A DNA stretch of 64,000 nt from Roseovarius sp. Pro17 (GTDB lineage Bacteria; Pseudomonadota; Alphaproteobacteria; Rhodobacterales; Rhodobacteraceae). Positions 9,953 to 18,463 of the stretch are shown here, piece after piece. The translations under genes and the position numbers were made by a program. The notes under the pieces are model-generated. The model did no database searches and was not told the origin of the DNA. It worked only from the letters and a program-made list of their open reading frames with translations. Where the stretch lies: assembly GCF_035599575.1 (NCBI RefSeq), contig NZ_CP141179.1, positions 3,881,001-3,945,000 on the forward strand. The letters run 5' to 3'. How positions within the stretch are numbered: the first letter of the stretch is position 1; every line of letters begins with the position of its first letter.

Positions 9953-10616
9953 TATTGCCGCGCTTCAGCGCGCGATTGAGGTTTGCCGCGACAGTTTCGG
10001 CGTTGATCACATGGGCTATCACTGGATCAGTGCGGCAAGCGACAATTACGGTGTCGGCACGTACGCGGCCGCATGGATCAAGCATTACATCGCACAGGAT
10101 TATCTGCGCGTCGATCCGGTTATACAGGGCTGCTATCAGCGCTTTCACCCGGTCGACTGGAAGCAACTGGACTGGTCCGGCAAGGCCGCACGCCAATTCC
10201 TGCGCGAGGCCATCGAATTCGGCGTTGGCAGCCAAGGATACTCTGTGCCGATCAGGGGCCCAAATGGGCAGTTTGCGCTATTCTCGGCCAACCACAGCTG
10301 CACTGACGCAGATTGGGCCACGTTCACCAAGGCGAACCGCCGCCCGCTGATCCTGATCGCCCACGCGTTCCACCAAAAGGCGCTGGAGTTTGAGCCACAG
10401 CGCAGCCCGCCTCAGACGCAGGCGTTGTCCCCACGTGAGGTGGACGCGCTGACCTTGCTGGCGGTCGGTCATAGTCGCGCACAGGTTGCGCAGACACTGA
10501 ATATCTCGGAACACACACTGCGCGCCTATATCGAAAGCGCCCGATTCAAACTGGGCGCGTCGAACACCATCCACGCGGTCGCCTGCGCCATGTCGCGCGG
10601 AGTGATCGTGATTTAA
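9891..10616 (+). CDS. LuxR-family autoinducer-binding transcriptional regulator (solo)
   Basis: A 241-residue regulator from the chosen start MIAAKQLSPD; AAGGAAAG precedes it. The N-terminal autoinducer-binding domain keeps the acyl-homoserine-lactone pocket pattern: Trp62, Tyr66, Asp75-Pro76 and Trp90, in the same spacing as TraR Trp57, Tyr61, Asp70 and Trp85. The C-terminal LuxR helix-turn-helix runs from LSPREVDALTLLAVG to HTLRAYIESARFKLG. No luxI synthase is within reach in this window, so it is a LuxR solo or pairs with a distant synthase. The TAXI-TRAP operon follows 178 bases downstream on the same strand. Confidence 0.92.
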   Translation: MIAAKQLSPDALLERLETATDIAALQRAIEVCRDSFGVDHMGYHWISAASDNYGVGTYAAAWIKHYIAQDYLRVDPVIQGCYQRFHPVDWKQLDWSGKAARQFLREAIEFGVGSQGYSVPIRGPNGQFALFSANHSCTDADWATFTKANRRPLILIAHAFHQKALEFEPQRSPPQTQALSPREVDALTLLAVGHSRAQVAQTLNISEHTLRAYIESARFKLGASNTIHAVACAMSRGVIVI

Positions 10617-10794
10617 GGCGCTCTGACCTAGTATTCGGGTCACGACAATATGTCTAAACGCTTTCGGCGGGTCCTTGCACTGAACCTAGCCCACCTCATG
10701 TCGCATGACTGTTCTCACCTTGCTCATTGCATCGCAAAGTCGGCTGTAGTCTAGTCGCACTTCATGATCTCAAAGAGTTCAAGGAGGAACCCTC

Positions 10795-11811
10795 ATGAAA
10801 ATGAATTTTACACGCTTTATCCGCGCCGCGACGGTCGGCGCCGCGATGATCGCGGTCGGCTCTGCCGCCACCGCGCAAGAGCCTCAGTTTTTCCGCATCG
10901 GCACCGGCGGAACGTCCGGCACCTACTATCCCATTGGCGGCCTGATCGCGAATGCAATCTCGGCGCCACCCGGCTCGCGGGCCTGCGACGAGGGTGGGTC
11001 CTGCGGCTACCCGGGCCTTATCGCCTCGGCGTTGTCGGCCAACGGGTCGGTCGCGAACATCAACGCGATTGCCGGCGGCACGCTGGAATCGGGTTTTTCG
11101 CAGTCGGACGTCGCCACCTGGGCGCATTCCGGCACCGGTATCTGGGAAGGTCGTGACGCTGTCGACAATCTACGCGCTATCGCCAACCTCTACCCCGAGA
11201 CGATCCACCTCGTCGCCTCCGCCTCATCGGGCATCAAGTCCGTCGCGGACCTGAAGGGTAAAAAAGTGTCGCTGGACGAGCCGGGTTCGGGCACGCTGGT
11301 CGATGCGCGTATCATTCTGGGCGCTTATGGCCTGAGTGAGGACGACATCGACGCCGCCTTCCTCAAGCCTGATCAGGCCGCGGATCGTATGCGCGACGGC
11401 GCGATGGATGCGTTCTTTTTCGTCGGCGGTTTTCCCGCAGGCGCGATCGCGGAATTGGCGAGCCAAGAGGACATCATCCTCGTCCCGATTACGGGCGCCG
11501 AGGCTGAGGCAGTGACCGGCGAATACAGCTTCTTTGCGGAAAACACCGTGCCGGGTGGCACCTATGAGGGCGTGGACGATGACGTCACCACCCTGTCGGT
11601 GGGCGCCCAGTGGGTGACCAGCGCGGATGTACCCGACGATCTGATCTACGGCATCACCGCTGCCTTGTGGAACGAGAACACCCGCACGCTGCTGGATTCT
11701 GGCCACCAGAAGGGCAAGGAGATCACCGTTGAAACGGCCCTCGACGGTGTGGGCATCCCGCTGCACCCAGGTGCGGAAAAGTTCTATCGCGAACAAGGCA
11801 TGATCGAGTAA
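10795..11811 (+). CDS. TAXI-family TRAP transporter solute-binding protein
   Basis: A periplasmic substrate-binding protein of 338 residues. The signal peptide MKMNFTRFIRAATVGAAMIA ends near ATAQEP (residue about 27). The mature start FFRIGTGGTSGTYYPIGG is the TAXI hallmark. The substrate is unknown; known TAXI proteins bind small organic acids or amino acids. AAGGAGG lies before the start. The fused permease gene follows after a 72-base gap that holds a stable hairpin, an arrangement that usually gives more binding protein than permease. Confidence 0.95.
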   Translation: MKMNFTRFIRAATVGAAMIAVGSAATAQEPQFFRIGTGGTSGTYYPIGGLIANAISAPPGSRACDEGGSCGYPGLIASALSANGSVANINAIAGGTLESGFSQSDVATWAHSGTGIWEGRDAVDNLRAIANLYPETIHLVASASSGIKSVADLKGKKVSLDEPGSGTLVDARIILGAYGLSEDDIDAAFLKPDQAADRMRDGAMDAFFFVGGFPAGAIAELASQEDIILVPITGAEAEAVTGEYSFFAENTVPGGTYEGVDDDVTTLSVGAQWVTSADVPDDLIYGITAALWNENTRTLLDSGHQKGKEITVETALDGVGIPLHPGAEKFYREQGMIE

Positions 11812-11823
11812 TCGACACGCTCT

Positions 11824-11853
11824 ACCGGCCCGCCACGCGCGGGCCGGTTCTTT
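11824..11853 (+). terminator. Intercistronic hairpin between TRAP binding protein and permease
   Basis: ACCGGCCCGC (11824-11833) pairs perfectly with GCGGGCCGGT (11839-11848), followed by TCTTT. This may act as a partial terminator or as an RNA 3' stabiliser for the upstream message. Confidence 0.65.
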
Positions 11854-11883
11854 CCTACCCCAAACCTAGCGAGCGAGGCGACA

Positions 11884-13974
11884 ATGTCGCAGACACCAGA
11901 ATCTGATCGCGTCAAGGAAATGACCGACGCGGAAATGAAGGCTCTGGAAGAGAGATACGATCCAGAGGTCCGGTTCAGGCCGCTCTTGCCCAGCATGGGA
12001 TGGTTCGTCGGCGGCGTTCTCTTTGTGCTCTCGTGCTACCACTTCTACACGTCCGGTTTTGGCATCCCGCAGGCGACGCTGCATCGCGGCACGCATCTGG
12101 CATTCACCCTCGGGCTGATCTTTTTCTCGTTTACCGTTTTTAGCGCTCGGTCCACGCCTCGCAATACTCTGGCGACCCCGATGGGCATCCCGATCTACGA
12201 CTGGGTGCTGGCAATCGCGGGCATCGTCTCAGCGCTTTACGTGCCATGGGTTTTCAGCGACCTGGCCTTTCGCGTCGGCAACCCGCTGACCATCGACGTG
12301 GTCATGGGCACCATCCTGATCGTCGTGCTGATGGAGGCGACACGCCGCGCCATGGGCTGGCCCCTGCCGGTCATCGCCATCCTATTTATGGCCTACGCCT
12401 ATTTCGGCCGCTCGATGCCGGGGGTGCTGACCCATCCCGGTGCCAGCTGGACCAACATCGTGAACCACCTCTACCTGACCTCTCAGGGCATTTACGGCAC
12501 CGCGCTGGGCGTCATCGCGACCTATGTGTTTCACTTTGTCCTCTTTGGGGTGATGGCCACGCGCATCGGCCTTGGCCAGCTGTTCATCGACCTCGCATCC
12601 GCCCTCGCGGGCAGGTTTGCGGGTGGTCCGGCTAAGGTATCGGTAGTGTCCTCGGCTATGCTCGGCTCGATCTCGGGCTCGTCCATTGCCAATACCGTGA
12701 CGACCGGCTCGCTGACCATCCCGGCGATGATCCGCATCGGATACCCTCGCCATTTCGCGGCAGCGGTCGAGGCGGCATCATCCACCGGTGGCCAGATCAC
12801 GCCCCCCGTCATGGGCGCGGTCGCTTTCCTGATGATCGAATATCTCGGCGTTCCGCTGACCACGATCCTGACCGCCGCACTGGTCCCGGCCTTCATGCAC
12901 TTTTTCGGCGTGCTGGTGCAGGTCCACCTTGAGGCCCGCCGCCGCGGCCTGCGCGGCATGACCAAGGACGAGCTGCCAGTCGCATGGGTAGTGTTCAAGG
13001 CTGGCTGGCTGACCACGTTGCCGCTGTTTGTGCTGATAGCGACGCTACTGTCGGGCAAGACGCCGTATCTGGCCGCTTTCTACGGCATCCTGTCGTGCAT
13101 CCTCGTGCTGGTCATTCAGAACCTGCTGCGTCACGGCACCGACATCGTTGGATTTGCCAAACAAACCATGTCCGAGCTGTGGGACAGCTTCGTCACCGGC
13201 GCGAAATTCTCGCTGGCGGTGACTGCGGCGGCAGCCCTCGTTGGCGTCATTATCGGCGTCGTTACCCTGACCGGCGTCGGCTTCAAGATCGCCTACATGG
13301 TCACCTCGGTCGCCGCAGGCTGGGCCGAGGATGTCTGGAGTTTCCTGTCGTTCCTGCCGTTTGAGGTGATGTCGGTTTCGGCCCTCACGCTGATGTTCAC
13401 GCTGATCATGACGGCAATCGTCTGTATCTTGATGGGCTGCGGCATCCCGACAACGGCCAACTACCTAATTATGATCGCCGTCGCAGCGCCGATCCTGAGC
13501 ATGCTGGGGGTGCAGCCGCTGGTCGCCCACTTCTTTGTCTTTTACTACGGTGTCATGGCCGATATCACGCCGCCTGTCGCGCTAGCCGCCTACGCGGCGG
13601 CGGGCATCGCGGATTCCAACGCGTTCAAGACCGGCAACACGGCCTTCCGTCTCGGCATGGGCAAGGCGCTGGTGCCGTTCGTCTTTGTCTTTTCGCCGTC
13701 GCTGCTGCTGGTGGTGGACGGGTTCACCTGGACGGAGTTTTTCATCGGCGTGACGGGTGCGATGGCGGGTATCTGGATGCTATCGGCAGCCTTCGCCGAT
13801 TGGCTGATCGGCCCGATGCGCGCCTATGAGCGCGCGTTGCTGGCTGTCGCCGCGATCCTGCTGGTCGCGCCGAACCTCTATGCCACGCTGGTCGGCCTCG
13901 CCTTGGTCTCACCGGTATTCCTGCGCCAGCTGCCGATGCTCCGCATGACCCCGCTGGAGCGGAACGCGATGTGA
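11884..13974 (+). CDS. TRAP transporter fused permease (DctQM type)
   Basis: A 696-residue inner-membrane protein. The N-terminal about 170 residues hold four membrane helices of the small DctQ-like subunit. The remainder is the large DctM-like subunit with about 12 helices, including SSAMLGSISGSSIANTVTTG and STGGQITPPVMGAVAF. Fused permeases of this length accompany TAXI-type binding proteins, and the gene directly follows one. Transport is expected to be ion-driven. A hairpin just after the stop belongs to the convergent ilvE gene. Confidence 0.95.
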   Translation: MSQTPESDRVKEMTDAEMKALEERYDPEVRFRPLLPSMGWFVGGVLFVLSCYHFYTSGFGIPQATLHRGTHLAFTLGLIFFSFTVFSARSTPRNTLATPMGIPIYDWVLAIAGIVSALYVPWVFSDLAFRVGNPLTIDVVMGTILIVVLMEATRRAMGWPLPVIAILFMAYAYFGRSMPGVLTHPGASWTNIVNHLYLTSQGIYGTALGVIATYVFHFVLFGVMATRIGLGQLFIDLASALAGRFAGGPAKVSVVSSAMLGSISGSSIANTVTTGSLTIPAMIRIGYPRHFAAAVEAASSTGGQITPPVMGAVAFLMIEYLGVPLTTILTAALVPAFMHFFGVLVQVHLEARRRGLRGMTKDELPVAWVVFKAGWLTTLPLFVLIATLLSGKTPYLAAFYGILSCILVLVIQNLLRHGTDIVGFAKQTMSELWDSFVTGAKFSLAVTAAAALVGVIIGVVTLTGVGFKIAYMVTSVAAGWAEDVWSFLSFLPFEVMSVSALTLMFTLIMTAIVCILMGCGIPTTANYLIMIAVAAPILSMLGVQPLVAHFFVFYYGVMADITPPVALAAYAAAGIADSNAFKTGNTAFRLGMGKALVPFVFVFSPSLLLVVDGFTWTEFFIGVTGAMAGIWMLSAAFADWLIGPMRAYERALLAVAAILLVAPNLYATLVGLALVSPVFLRQLPMLRMTPLERNAM

Positions 13975-13975
13975 C

Positions 13976-14006
13976 AAAAACGCGCCGGGCGGCAAACGCC
14001 CGGCGC
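13976..14006 (-). terminator. Terminator for the ilvE-like gene
   Basis: GCGCCGGGCG (13982-13991) pairs with CGCCCGGCGC (13997-14006) around loop GCAAA. On the minus strand the stem is followed by a T run (complement of 13976-13980). Confidence 0.85.
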
Positions 14007-14011
14007 ACGGA

Positions 14012-14878
14012 TCATAGGGGGCTGGACGCGGCCCAATCCCAATACATCTCGCGCACGCGGCGCGTCAGCGGCCCGACCTGATAGGACGTGTCGTCGAACG
14101 CCGTCACCGGCGTGACCTTGGCCATGTTGCCCGACAGGAACACCTCATCGGCGGCGTGGAAATCATCAAAGCCAAGCGTGCATTCATGCACAGCGATCCC
14201 ATCACGGCGCATGTTCGCGATATGCCGCGCCCGCGTGATCCCGGCCAGAAACGTGCCATTGGGCACAGGCGTGAACACCTCGCCATCCTTGACCATAAAG
14301 GCATTCGCCGTCGCGCTTTCGGCCACATTGCCCAGCGCGTCAGCGCACAGGACATTGCCAAAACCCTTGGCTCGCGCCTCGGCCAGCATCCGAGCGTTGT
14401 TGGGATAAAGGCAAGCGGCCTTGGCGTTGACCACCGCGTCCTCCATCACCGGGCGGCGATAGCGCGTGCGCGTCAGCGTGGTCGATGCGCCCTCGGGCGG
14501 CATCGCGATCTCTTCGAGGCAGATTGCAAACCCGGTTGAGGCGCCATCTGGCACGATCGCCATATAGCCGGTATCCTGACCCCAATACATCGGCCTGATA
14601 TAGACCGCCGCGCCCGGCGCGTAGGCGCGCAAACCCTCGCGCACGATCTCTACCATCTCGCCTGCCTCGACAGTCGGCACCAGCATCAATGCCTCAGCCG
14701 ACTGGTTCACGCGCGCGCAGTGCAGATCCAGATCCGGCACCAGCCCATGCGCCAACCGCGCCCCGTCGAAAACGGCGCTGCCCAGCCACATTCCATGATC
14801 CGCTGCGCGCATGACGGGCGTGTCGCCCTCATGCCATGTGCCCTCGAAGTAAGTCCGGATATTGGTGCCAGTCGCCAT
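14012..14878 (-). CDS. ilvE: Branched-chain amino acid aminotransferase (class IV PLP enzyme)
   Basis: Transfers the amino group between leucine, isoleucine or valine and 2-oxoglutarate. The product is 288 residues from MATGTNIRTYFEG; an upstream Met at 14932 would add 18 residues that translate the dispersed intergenic element, so it is rejected. The fold type IV PLP lysine is about Lys153 in NAKAACLYPNN. The phosphate-binding region GNVAESATANAFMVKDG follows. AAGGGG precedes the start. The family also contains D-amino-acid transaminases and aminodeoxychorismate lyases, so the ilvE assignment is likely but not certain. Confidence 0.82.
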   Translation of the reverse strand: MATGTNIRTYFEGTWHEGDTPVMRAADHGMWLGSAVFDGARLAHGLVPDLDLHCARVNQSAEALMLVPTVEAGEMVEIVREGLRAYAPGAAVYIRPMYWGQDTGYMAIVPDGASTGFAICLEEIAMPPEGASTTLTRTRYRRPVMEDAVVNAKAACLYPNNARMLAEARAKGFGNVLCADALGNVAESATANAFMVKDGEVFTPVPNGTFLAGITRARHIANMRRDGIAVHECTLGFDDFHAADEVFLSGNMAKVTPVTAFDDTSYQVGPLTRRVREMYWDWAASSPL

Positions 14879-14892
14879 GTCGCACGCCCCTT

Positions 14893-14926
14893 CTTTCAGT
14901 GTTCCAAAAATACTCCCGCCGGAGGC
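14893..14926 (-). repeat. Copy 2 of a short dispersed intergenic element
   Basis: On the minus strand GCCTCCGGCGG leads into GAGTATTTTTGGAA and CACTGAAAG, directly before the AAGGGG ribosome-binding site of ilvE. It matches the copies at 2163-2186 and 43327-43349. Confidence 0.65.
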
Positions 14927-14993
14927 ATCCATCGCGCGCCAAGACTACCGCATCATCTATGATGCGCCGAAGAAAATCCGCGAACCGCGAAGC

Positions 14994-16013
14994 CTATCGT
15001 CCGACCATTCCGACAATCTCATAGGTCTTGCTCAGGATCGGTGTCGCGATCTCGCGCGCCCGCTCGGACCCGCGGCCAAGGATGGCGTCAATTTCCGCCG
15101 TATCCTGCATCAGGCGGCTCATCTCTTTGGAAATGGGTGCCATGCGGTCAACGGCCAGATCGGCCAGCATCGGCTTGAACTCGGAAAACGCGCGTCCGCC
15201 CAACTCAGCGATAACAGCCTCAGCGCTCATGTCGGCCAATCCGGCATAAATATTCACCAGATTGCGCGCCTCGGGCCGCCCGTCCAGCCCGTCCAGATCA
15301 TTCGGCAAAGGCTCAGGGTCGGTCTTGGCCTTGCGGATCTTCTTGGCGATGGTGTCCGCGTCATCGGTCATGTTGATCCGGCTCATGTCCGAGGGATCGG
15401 ATTTCGACATTTTTTTCGATCCATCGCGCAGGCTCATTATCCGCGTGCCTGCGCCTTCGATCACCGGCTCGGCCATCGGGAAAAATTCGACGCCGTAATC
15501 GTGGTTGAACTTGGCCGCAATGTCGCGTGTCAATTCCAGATGCTGCTTCTGGTCCTCGCCCACCGGCACGTGCGTTGCGTGATAGACCAGAATATCGGCG
15601 GCCATCAGCGCGGGATAACCGAACAAGCCGAGGGATGCGTTCTCGGCATTCTTGCCCGCTTTGTCCTTGAACTGGGTCATGCGCTTCATCCAGCCCATGC
15701 GCGCTACGCAGTTGAATATCCACGCCATTTGGGTGTGCTCGGGCACTTGTGACTGATTGAACAGGATCGACTTCTCGGGGTCCAGCCCCGACGCGATGAA
15801 CCCCGCTGTCAGCTCGCGCGTGGCATGGCGCAGCTTGGCTGGGTCCTGCCAGACGGTGATCGCGTGCAGGTCAACCATGCAATATAGCGATTGAACCCCG
15901 CGACCTTGGGCATCGGCAAACCGTTTCAGCGCACCAAGGTAGTTGCCCAGGTGCAGATCGCCGGAGGGCTGGATGCCCGAAAACACCCGTGGGGTGAAGG
16001 CCACATCGCTCAT
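14994..16013 (-). CDS. trpS: Tryptophanyl-tRNA synthetase
   Basis: Class I aminoacyl-tRNA synthetase of 339 residues, normal length. The HIGH-type signature is [16 protein letters not shown] near residues 14-29 and the KMSKS loop is [10 protein letters not shown] near residue 200. The start [13 protein letters not shown] is the first Met. It ends 115 bases right of the ilvE start on the same strand. The divergent rhomboid-type gene starts 82 bases upstream of it. Confidence 0.97.
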   Translation of the reverse strand: MSDVAFTPRVFSGIQPSGDLHLGNYLGALKRFADAQGRGVQSLYCMVDLHAITVWQDPAKLRHATRELTAGFIASGLDPEKSILFNQSQVPEHTQMAWIFNCVARMGWMKRMTQFKDKAGKNAENASLGLFGYPALMAADILVYHATHVPVGEDQKQHLELTRDIAAKFNHDYGVEFFPMAEPVIEGAGTRIMSLRDGSKKMSKSDPSDMSRINMTDDADTIAKKIRKAKTDPEPLPNDLDGLDGRPEARNLVNIYAGLADMSAEAVIAELGGRAFSEFKPMLADLAVDRMAPISKEMSRLMQDTAEIDAILGRGSERAREIATPILSKTYEIVGMVGR

Positions 16014-16095
16014 CGCTCAACTCCGTCTGGATTTCCGTGCCAGCCTCGCTTACCCATGCGCCAATGCCCCGTCAAGCAAAGGCCCGGAGCGAACC

Positions 16096-16782
16096 ATGAG
16101 CCATCCAGACGATTCCAGCCCGTTCAACCCACTGCCGCCCGTCGTGGTGGTTCTGTTTCTCGCCGTCGTGATCCCCGAGATCGCGTTCTTTCTCGGCTCC
16201 AAAGGGCTGATCGGCGGCCCGCAGGCCGTGGGCTGGCGGCAGGCCGCGATACAACAATACGGCTTTAGCGGCGATCTGATGCGCTGGATGATCGCGAATG
16301 GGGTCTATCCGCCCGAGATGCTGCTGCGCGTGATAACCTATCCCTTCCTGCATGGCGGTTTCAGCCAAATGCTGTTCGCAGCCGCGCTGCTGCTGGCGAT
16401 GGGCAAATTTGTCGGCGAGGTATTTCGCCCGGCAGCCACCCTTGCCGCGTTTTTCATCCCCGCTATCTGCGGCGCGCTGGTCTATGGCCTCGTCGCGCGG
16501 GACAATCCGTGGCTTTACGGCGCGTTTCCCGGCATCTACGGCCTGATAGGAGCCTTCACCTATCTGCTTTGGCTCAAGCTGGGCCAGCAGGGCGGCAGCC
16601 AGTCGCGCGCCTTCGTGCTGATCGGTTTCCTGATGGGCGCACAGCTGCTGTTCAGCCTGCTCTTTGGCGGCACGTTGCGTTGGGTTGCGGATTTGACCGG
16701 GTTCCTGACCGGCTTTGCCGCGTCCTTTGTGCTGCGACCCGGCGGGTGGTCCAAGCTGCGTGCGCGTCTCTTGCAGCGTTAA
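16096..16782 (+). CDS. Rhomboid-fold membrane protein, catalytic residues absent
   Basis: A 228-residue polytopic membrane protein with the rhomboid helix pattern. The start MSHPDDSSPF is preceded by GGAGCG. A loop-1 region (residues about 40-85) leads to TYPFLHGGFSQMLF. The position of the usual GxSG serine reads GAFPGIYGLIGA (142-153), giving Phe144 instead of Ser. The helix that normally carries the catalytic His reads VADLTGFLTGF, giving Asp199. The oxyanion-helping His and Asn positions read Gln91 and Ala. It should therefore be a pseudoprotease, probably with a chaperone or binding role. It overlaps murJ by 4 bases at the stop, convergently. Confidence 0.8.
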   Translation: MSHPDDSSPFNPLPPVVVVLFLAVVIPEIAFFLGSKGLIGGPQAVGWRQAAIQQYGFSGDLMRWMIANGVYPPEMLLRVITYPFLHGGFSQMLFAAALLLAMGKFVGEVFRPAATLAAFFIPAICGALVYGLVARDNPWLYGAFPGIYGLIGAFTYLLWLKLGQQGGSQSRAFVLIGFLMGAQLLFSLLFGGTLRWVADLTGFLTGFAASFVLRPGGWSKLRARLLQR

Positions 16783-18317
16783 CGTTTCAGCGCCGACTTC
16801 AGCTCGCTCTTTTTGAATGCACCGAAGGCGCGCCCGGCAAAATAATAGACGGCTGAGCCAAGCACGATCAGTATCAGCAGCGCCAGCCAGCGCCAGCCAG
16901 CAACCCCGAAAAACGGCGATAGACCAATCATAAAGCCCCATAGCGCGACGCCCATTACAGCCGACGCTGCACAGATGCGCCATATCCGGCTGCGAAAGCG
17001 GGAGTCAAACCGCGCCACATCGCCGAACGGGCGCACGCCGCGCGCCAGCAGCCACACCATCGCCCAGCCTGCGAGTGTCGTGCCGATGGCCGCCGCGATC
17101 CAGCCGATATAGGGCGCAAGGCCAATGGCCAGCGCCGCGTTCACCACAAGTGAAACGACGGCGTAATAGAACGGCCTCTTGGTATCTTCGCGCGCGAAAT
17201 AGATCGGTTGAAGCACCTTTTGCAGCACAAAGGCCGGCAGGCCAAGGCCATAGATCGCCACCGCCAGCGCTGTCGCGGCGGTATCGTCAAAGCCGAAATT
17301 GCCGCGCTGGAACAGCACCGTGATCAGCGGGATCGGCACAACCACCAGCGCCACGGCACAGGGCACCGTCAGCGCCAGCGACACCTCTCCCGCGCGGCTG
17401 AGCGCCATGCGCGCGCCGTCGCCGTCGCCCGTCCGCAAGCGGCGCGAAAGGTCCGGCAGCAGCACAATGCCCACGGCTATGCCCACCACGCCCAGCGGCA
17501 ACTGATAGAGCCGATCGGCGGCATAGAGCCAGCTGACCGCGCTCTCGAAATTGCTGGCCACTTGCTGGCCGACCAGCAGGTTTATCTGCATCACGCCGCC
17601 CGCCAGCGCGGCAGGTACGGCAATGCGCACCAGTTGTCGCATCGCGGGTGTCCAGCGGGGGCGCACCGGCACGATGCGCTGGCCCGCGCGCGTCGCTGCG
17701 ACCCAGACCAGCGCCAGTTGCGCCACGCCTGCAAAGGGGATCGTCCAGACCAATGCGCCTGGCACGCTGCCACCGCTCCAGACGGCGATGCCCATCGCGG
17801 TGCAGAGCATCACGTTCAGTAGCACAGGCGCGGCGGCGGCGGCCACGAACCGACCTGTCGAGTTCAGCACGCCAGACAGCAGCGCCGCCAGCGAGATAAA
17901 GAAGATATAGGGAAAGACGACCCGTCCGAATTCGACTGTAAGATCGAACCGCTGATCCCCGGCAAAGCCCTCGGCCGTGGCCCAGACCAGCGCGGGCATG
18001 AATATCATCGCCAGTGCCACAAGAAACAGCAACACCAACGCCAGCCCACTAAACGCCAGCCGGGCGAACCCCTCGGGATCGTCGCCGCCCTCCAACCGTT
18101 TTGAAAACATCGGCACGAACGCGGCGTTAAACGCACCCTCGGCGAAAAAGCGACGGAACATGTTGGGCAGGCGGAACGCCGCGACGAACGCATCCATGAT
18201 CGGGCCCGGACCGATTAGCCCCGCGATCATCACGTCGCGCACAAAGCCCAGCACACGGCTGAACATGGTCCAGCCGCTGACAGTCAGGACACCCCGGATC
18301 AGGCGGACAGGTTTCAT
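16779..18317 (-). CDS. murJ: Lipid II flippase MurJ
   Basis: A 512-residue inner-membrane protein of the MOP superfamily that moves lipid II across the membrane for peptidoglycan synthesis. About 14 hydrophobic helices are visible. The family-typical N-terminus ends in SRVLGFVRDVMIAGLIGPG, followed by AFRLPNMFRRFFAEGAFNAAFVP. The start MKPVRLIRGV is fixed by its place after GAGGG, 6 bases upstream, but that site lies in the 3' arm of a hairpin and within a short leader ORF. glnD lies 146 bases upstream on the same strand and may be co-transcribed. Confidence 0.96.
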   Translation of the reverse strand: MKPVRLIRGVLTVSGWTMFSRVLGFVRDVMIAGLIGPGPIMDAFVAAFRLPNMFRRFFAEGAFNAAFVPMFSKRLEGGDDPEGFARLAFSGLALVLLFLVALAMIFMPALVWATAEGFAGDQRFDLTVEFGRVVFPYIFFISLAALLSGVLNSTGRFVAAAAAPVLLNVMLCTAMGIAVWSGGSVPGALVWTIPFAGVAQLALVWVAATRAGQRIVPVRPRWTPAMRQLVRIAVPAALAGGVMQINLLVGQQVASNFESAVSWLYAADRLYQLPLGVVGIAVGIVLLPDLSRRLRTGDGDGARMALSRAGEVSLALTVPCAVALVVVPIPLITVLFQRGNFGFDDTAATALAVAIYGLGLPAFVLQKVLQPIYFAREDTKRPFYYAVVSLVVNAALAIGLAPYIGWIAAAIGTTLAGWAMVWLLARGVRPFGDVARFDSRFRSRIWRICAASAVMGVALWGFMIGLSPFFGVAGWRWLALLILIVLGSAVYYFAGRAFGAFKKSELKSALKR

Positions 18318-18360
18318 GCAAGGCCCTCTGGTCGATCACGTTTCATCACGAGGGCTTTGC
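18314..18360 (-). promoter_or_regulatory. murJ leader: RBS-masking hairpin and 10-codon upstream ORF
   Basis: On the minus strand GCAAAGCCCTC (18350-18360) pairs with GAGGGCCTTGC (18318-18328), 10 of 11 pairs with a 21-base loop. The 3' arm contains the GAGGG ribosome-binding site and ends at the murJ ATG. A short ORF from 18346 reads MKRDRPEGLA and its TGA overlaps the murJ ATG as ATGA. This looks like a translational control or coupling device. Confidence 0.45.
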
Positions 18361-18463
18361 TATAGATTTAACCGGAAATGGAAAGCATTCGTTTCGTGTC
18401 TTTTGGTATCGGGGCGGCGGCATTGTGTCAGCTTGATCTTAGCCAAGATCATTTGCAGCCAGT

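Noticed and set aside
16879..16905. Short GC-rich direct repeat (CCAGCGCCAGCCAGCGCCAGCCAGC-like) near the murJ 3' end
   Set aside because: It lies in frame in murJ and encodes a Trp/Leu/Ala-rich membrane segment; coding constraint explains it.
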